DNA of 64,000 nucleotides from Chitinolyticbacter meiyuanensis (GTDB taxonomy: Bacteria; Pseudomonadota; Gammaproteobacteria; Burkholderiales; Chitinibacteraceae). Below, in pieces: positions 63,831 to 64,000 of the stretch (the first letter of the stretch is position 1; every line of letters starts with the position of its first letter). A program made the translations under genes and the position numbers. The stretch spans positions 2,237,925 to 2,301,924 of the forward strand of contig NZ_CP041335.1 in the NCBI RefSeq assembly GCF_008033135.1. Reading direction: 5' to 3'. The notes beneath the pieces are model-generated. The model saw only the letters and a list, made by a program, of their open reading frames with translations. It ran no database searches and was not told the DNA's origin.

Positions 63831-64000
63831 TCAACTGGCGTAACGCAGACAGGCGGCGTGGACCGTGGTGGCCTGGATGGCGACGGTATCGGCGATCGGC
63901 GTGGCATAGCCGCCGCCCATGGTGATGGCGACCGGGATGCCGAAACGCTGGCAATGATCGAGCACCAGCGCGTCGCGTGCTGCAAGGCCGGCGGTGGAAA
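63831..64000 (-). CDS. Histone-deacetylase-family protein, C-terminal fragment
   Basis: The last ~55 residues of a protein whose start lies beyond the right edge. GLAARDALVLDHCQRFGIPV followed by AITMGGGYATPIADTVAIQA matches the C-terminal end of bacterial histone deacetylase/AcuC-like amidohydrolases, including the GGGY active-site loop. These zinc enzymes deacylate lysines, polyamines or other amides. Substrate cannot be inferred. Confidence 0.8.
   Translation of the reverse strand, partial: STAGLAARDALVLDHCQRFGIPVAITMGGGYATPIADTVAIQATTVHAACLRYAS

Overview
The window is GC-rich, densely packed bacterial chromosome and reads as a flagellated, chitin-associated betaproteobacterium, most likely of the Neisseriales (Chromobacteriaceae/Chitinibacteraceae type). 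Reasons: the ribF-ileS-lspA-ispH operon, the radC/coaBC-dut block, flgA, a chemosensory cluster, an OsmC-YcaO fusion, a FadN-like beta-oxidation enzyme and a secreted protein with tandem chitin-binding CBM5/12 modules. The assignment is inferred from gene content; no rRNA is present. I found no tRNA, rRNA, CRISPR array, insertion sequence or prophage.

Layout. 1-547: 5' end of a lipoprotein sulfatase. 746-6049: ispH, lspA, ileS and ribF in one minus-strand operon, then flgA; rmuC is divergent. 8363-9517: a likely small RNA gene, an ArsR-type regulator and terminators. 9518-13754: a sugar locus with an AGE-family epimerase/isomerase and a large clan-A glycoside hydrolase. 14013-18499: a DUF4124 protein, a soluble PQQ-type aldose dehydrogenase and aconitase A. 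18771-31071: a signalling island with two large cyclic-di-GMP proteins (one carrying a LOV photosensor domain), an HTH-receiver regulator, a CheZ-like protein and cheY-cheA-cheW-mcp-cheD-cheB. 31074-37203: a LysR regulator, aconitase B and OsmC-YcaO. 37710-45465: an SdsA1-like alkylsulfatase, an RstAB-like two-component system, a lipoprotein serine hydrolase and a NasT/NasS-type pair. 45586-47904: a chitin-binding secreted protein and an EF-hand-like protein. 47976-53890: radC, coaBC, dut and small housekeeping or conserved genes. 54018-62518: a TetR-controlled fatty-acid degradation block (fadE, a fadL homologue, a fadB/fadN-like gene, fadA). 62686-64000: a chalcone-isomerase-like protein, an AT-rich segment with iterated GTAG...CTAC motifs and a 30-codon ORF, and the 3' end of a histone-deacetylase-family gene.

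How the genes work together. The 18.8-31.1 kb island could link light or another stimulus, c-di-GMP turnover and a chemosensory array. Its odd points are a LOV domain with the photoactive Cys but Leu in place of the signalling Gln, a CheA whose P2 domain is replaced by a short linker with two FGFFD repeats, a CheZ-like DxxxQ protein sharing a C-terminal GGDxxLF tail with CheD, and no CheR although the receptor ends in a WxxF tail. The fad genes form a complete route from fatty-acid uptake to thiolysis, with a PsrA-like palindrome upstream of the TetR gene. Family calls come from motifs and overall resemblance; no database search was run.
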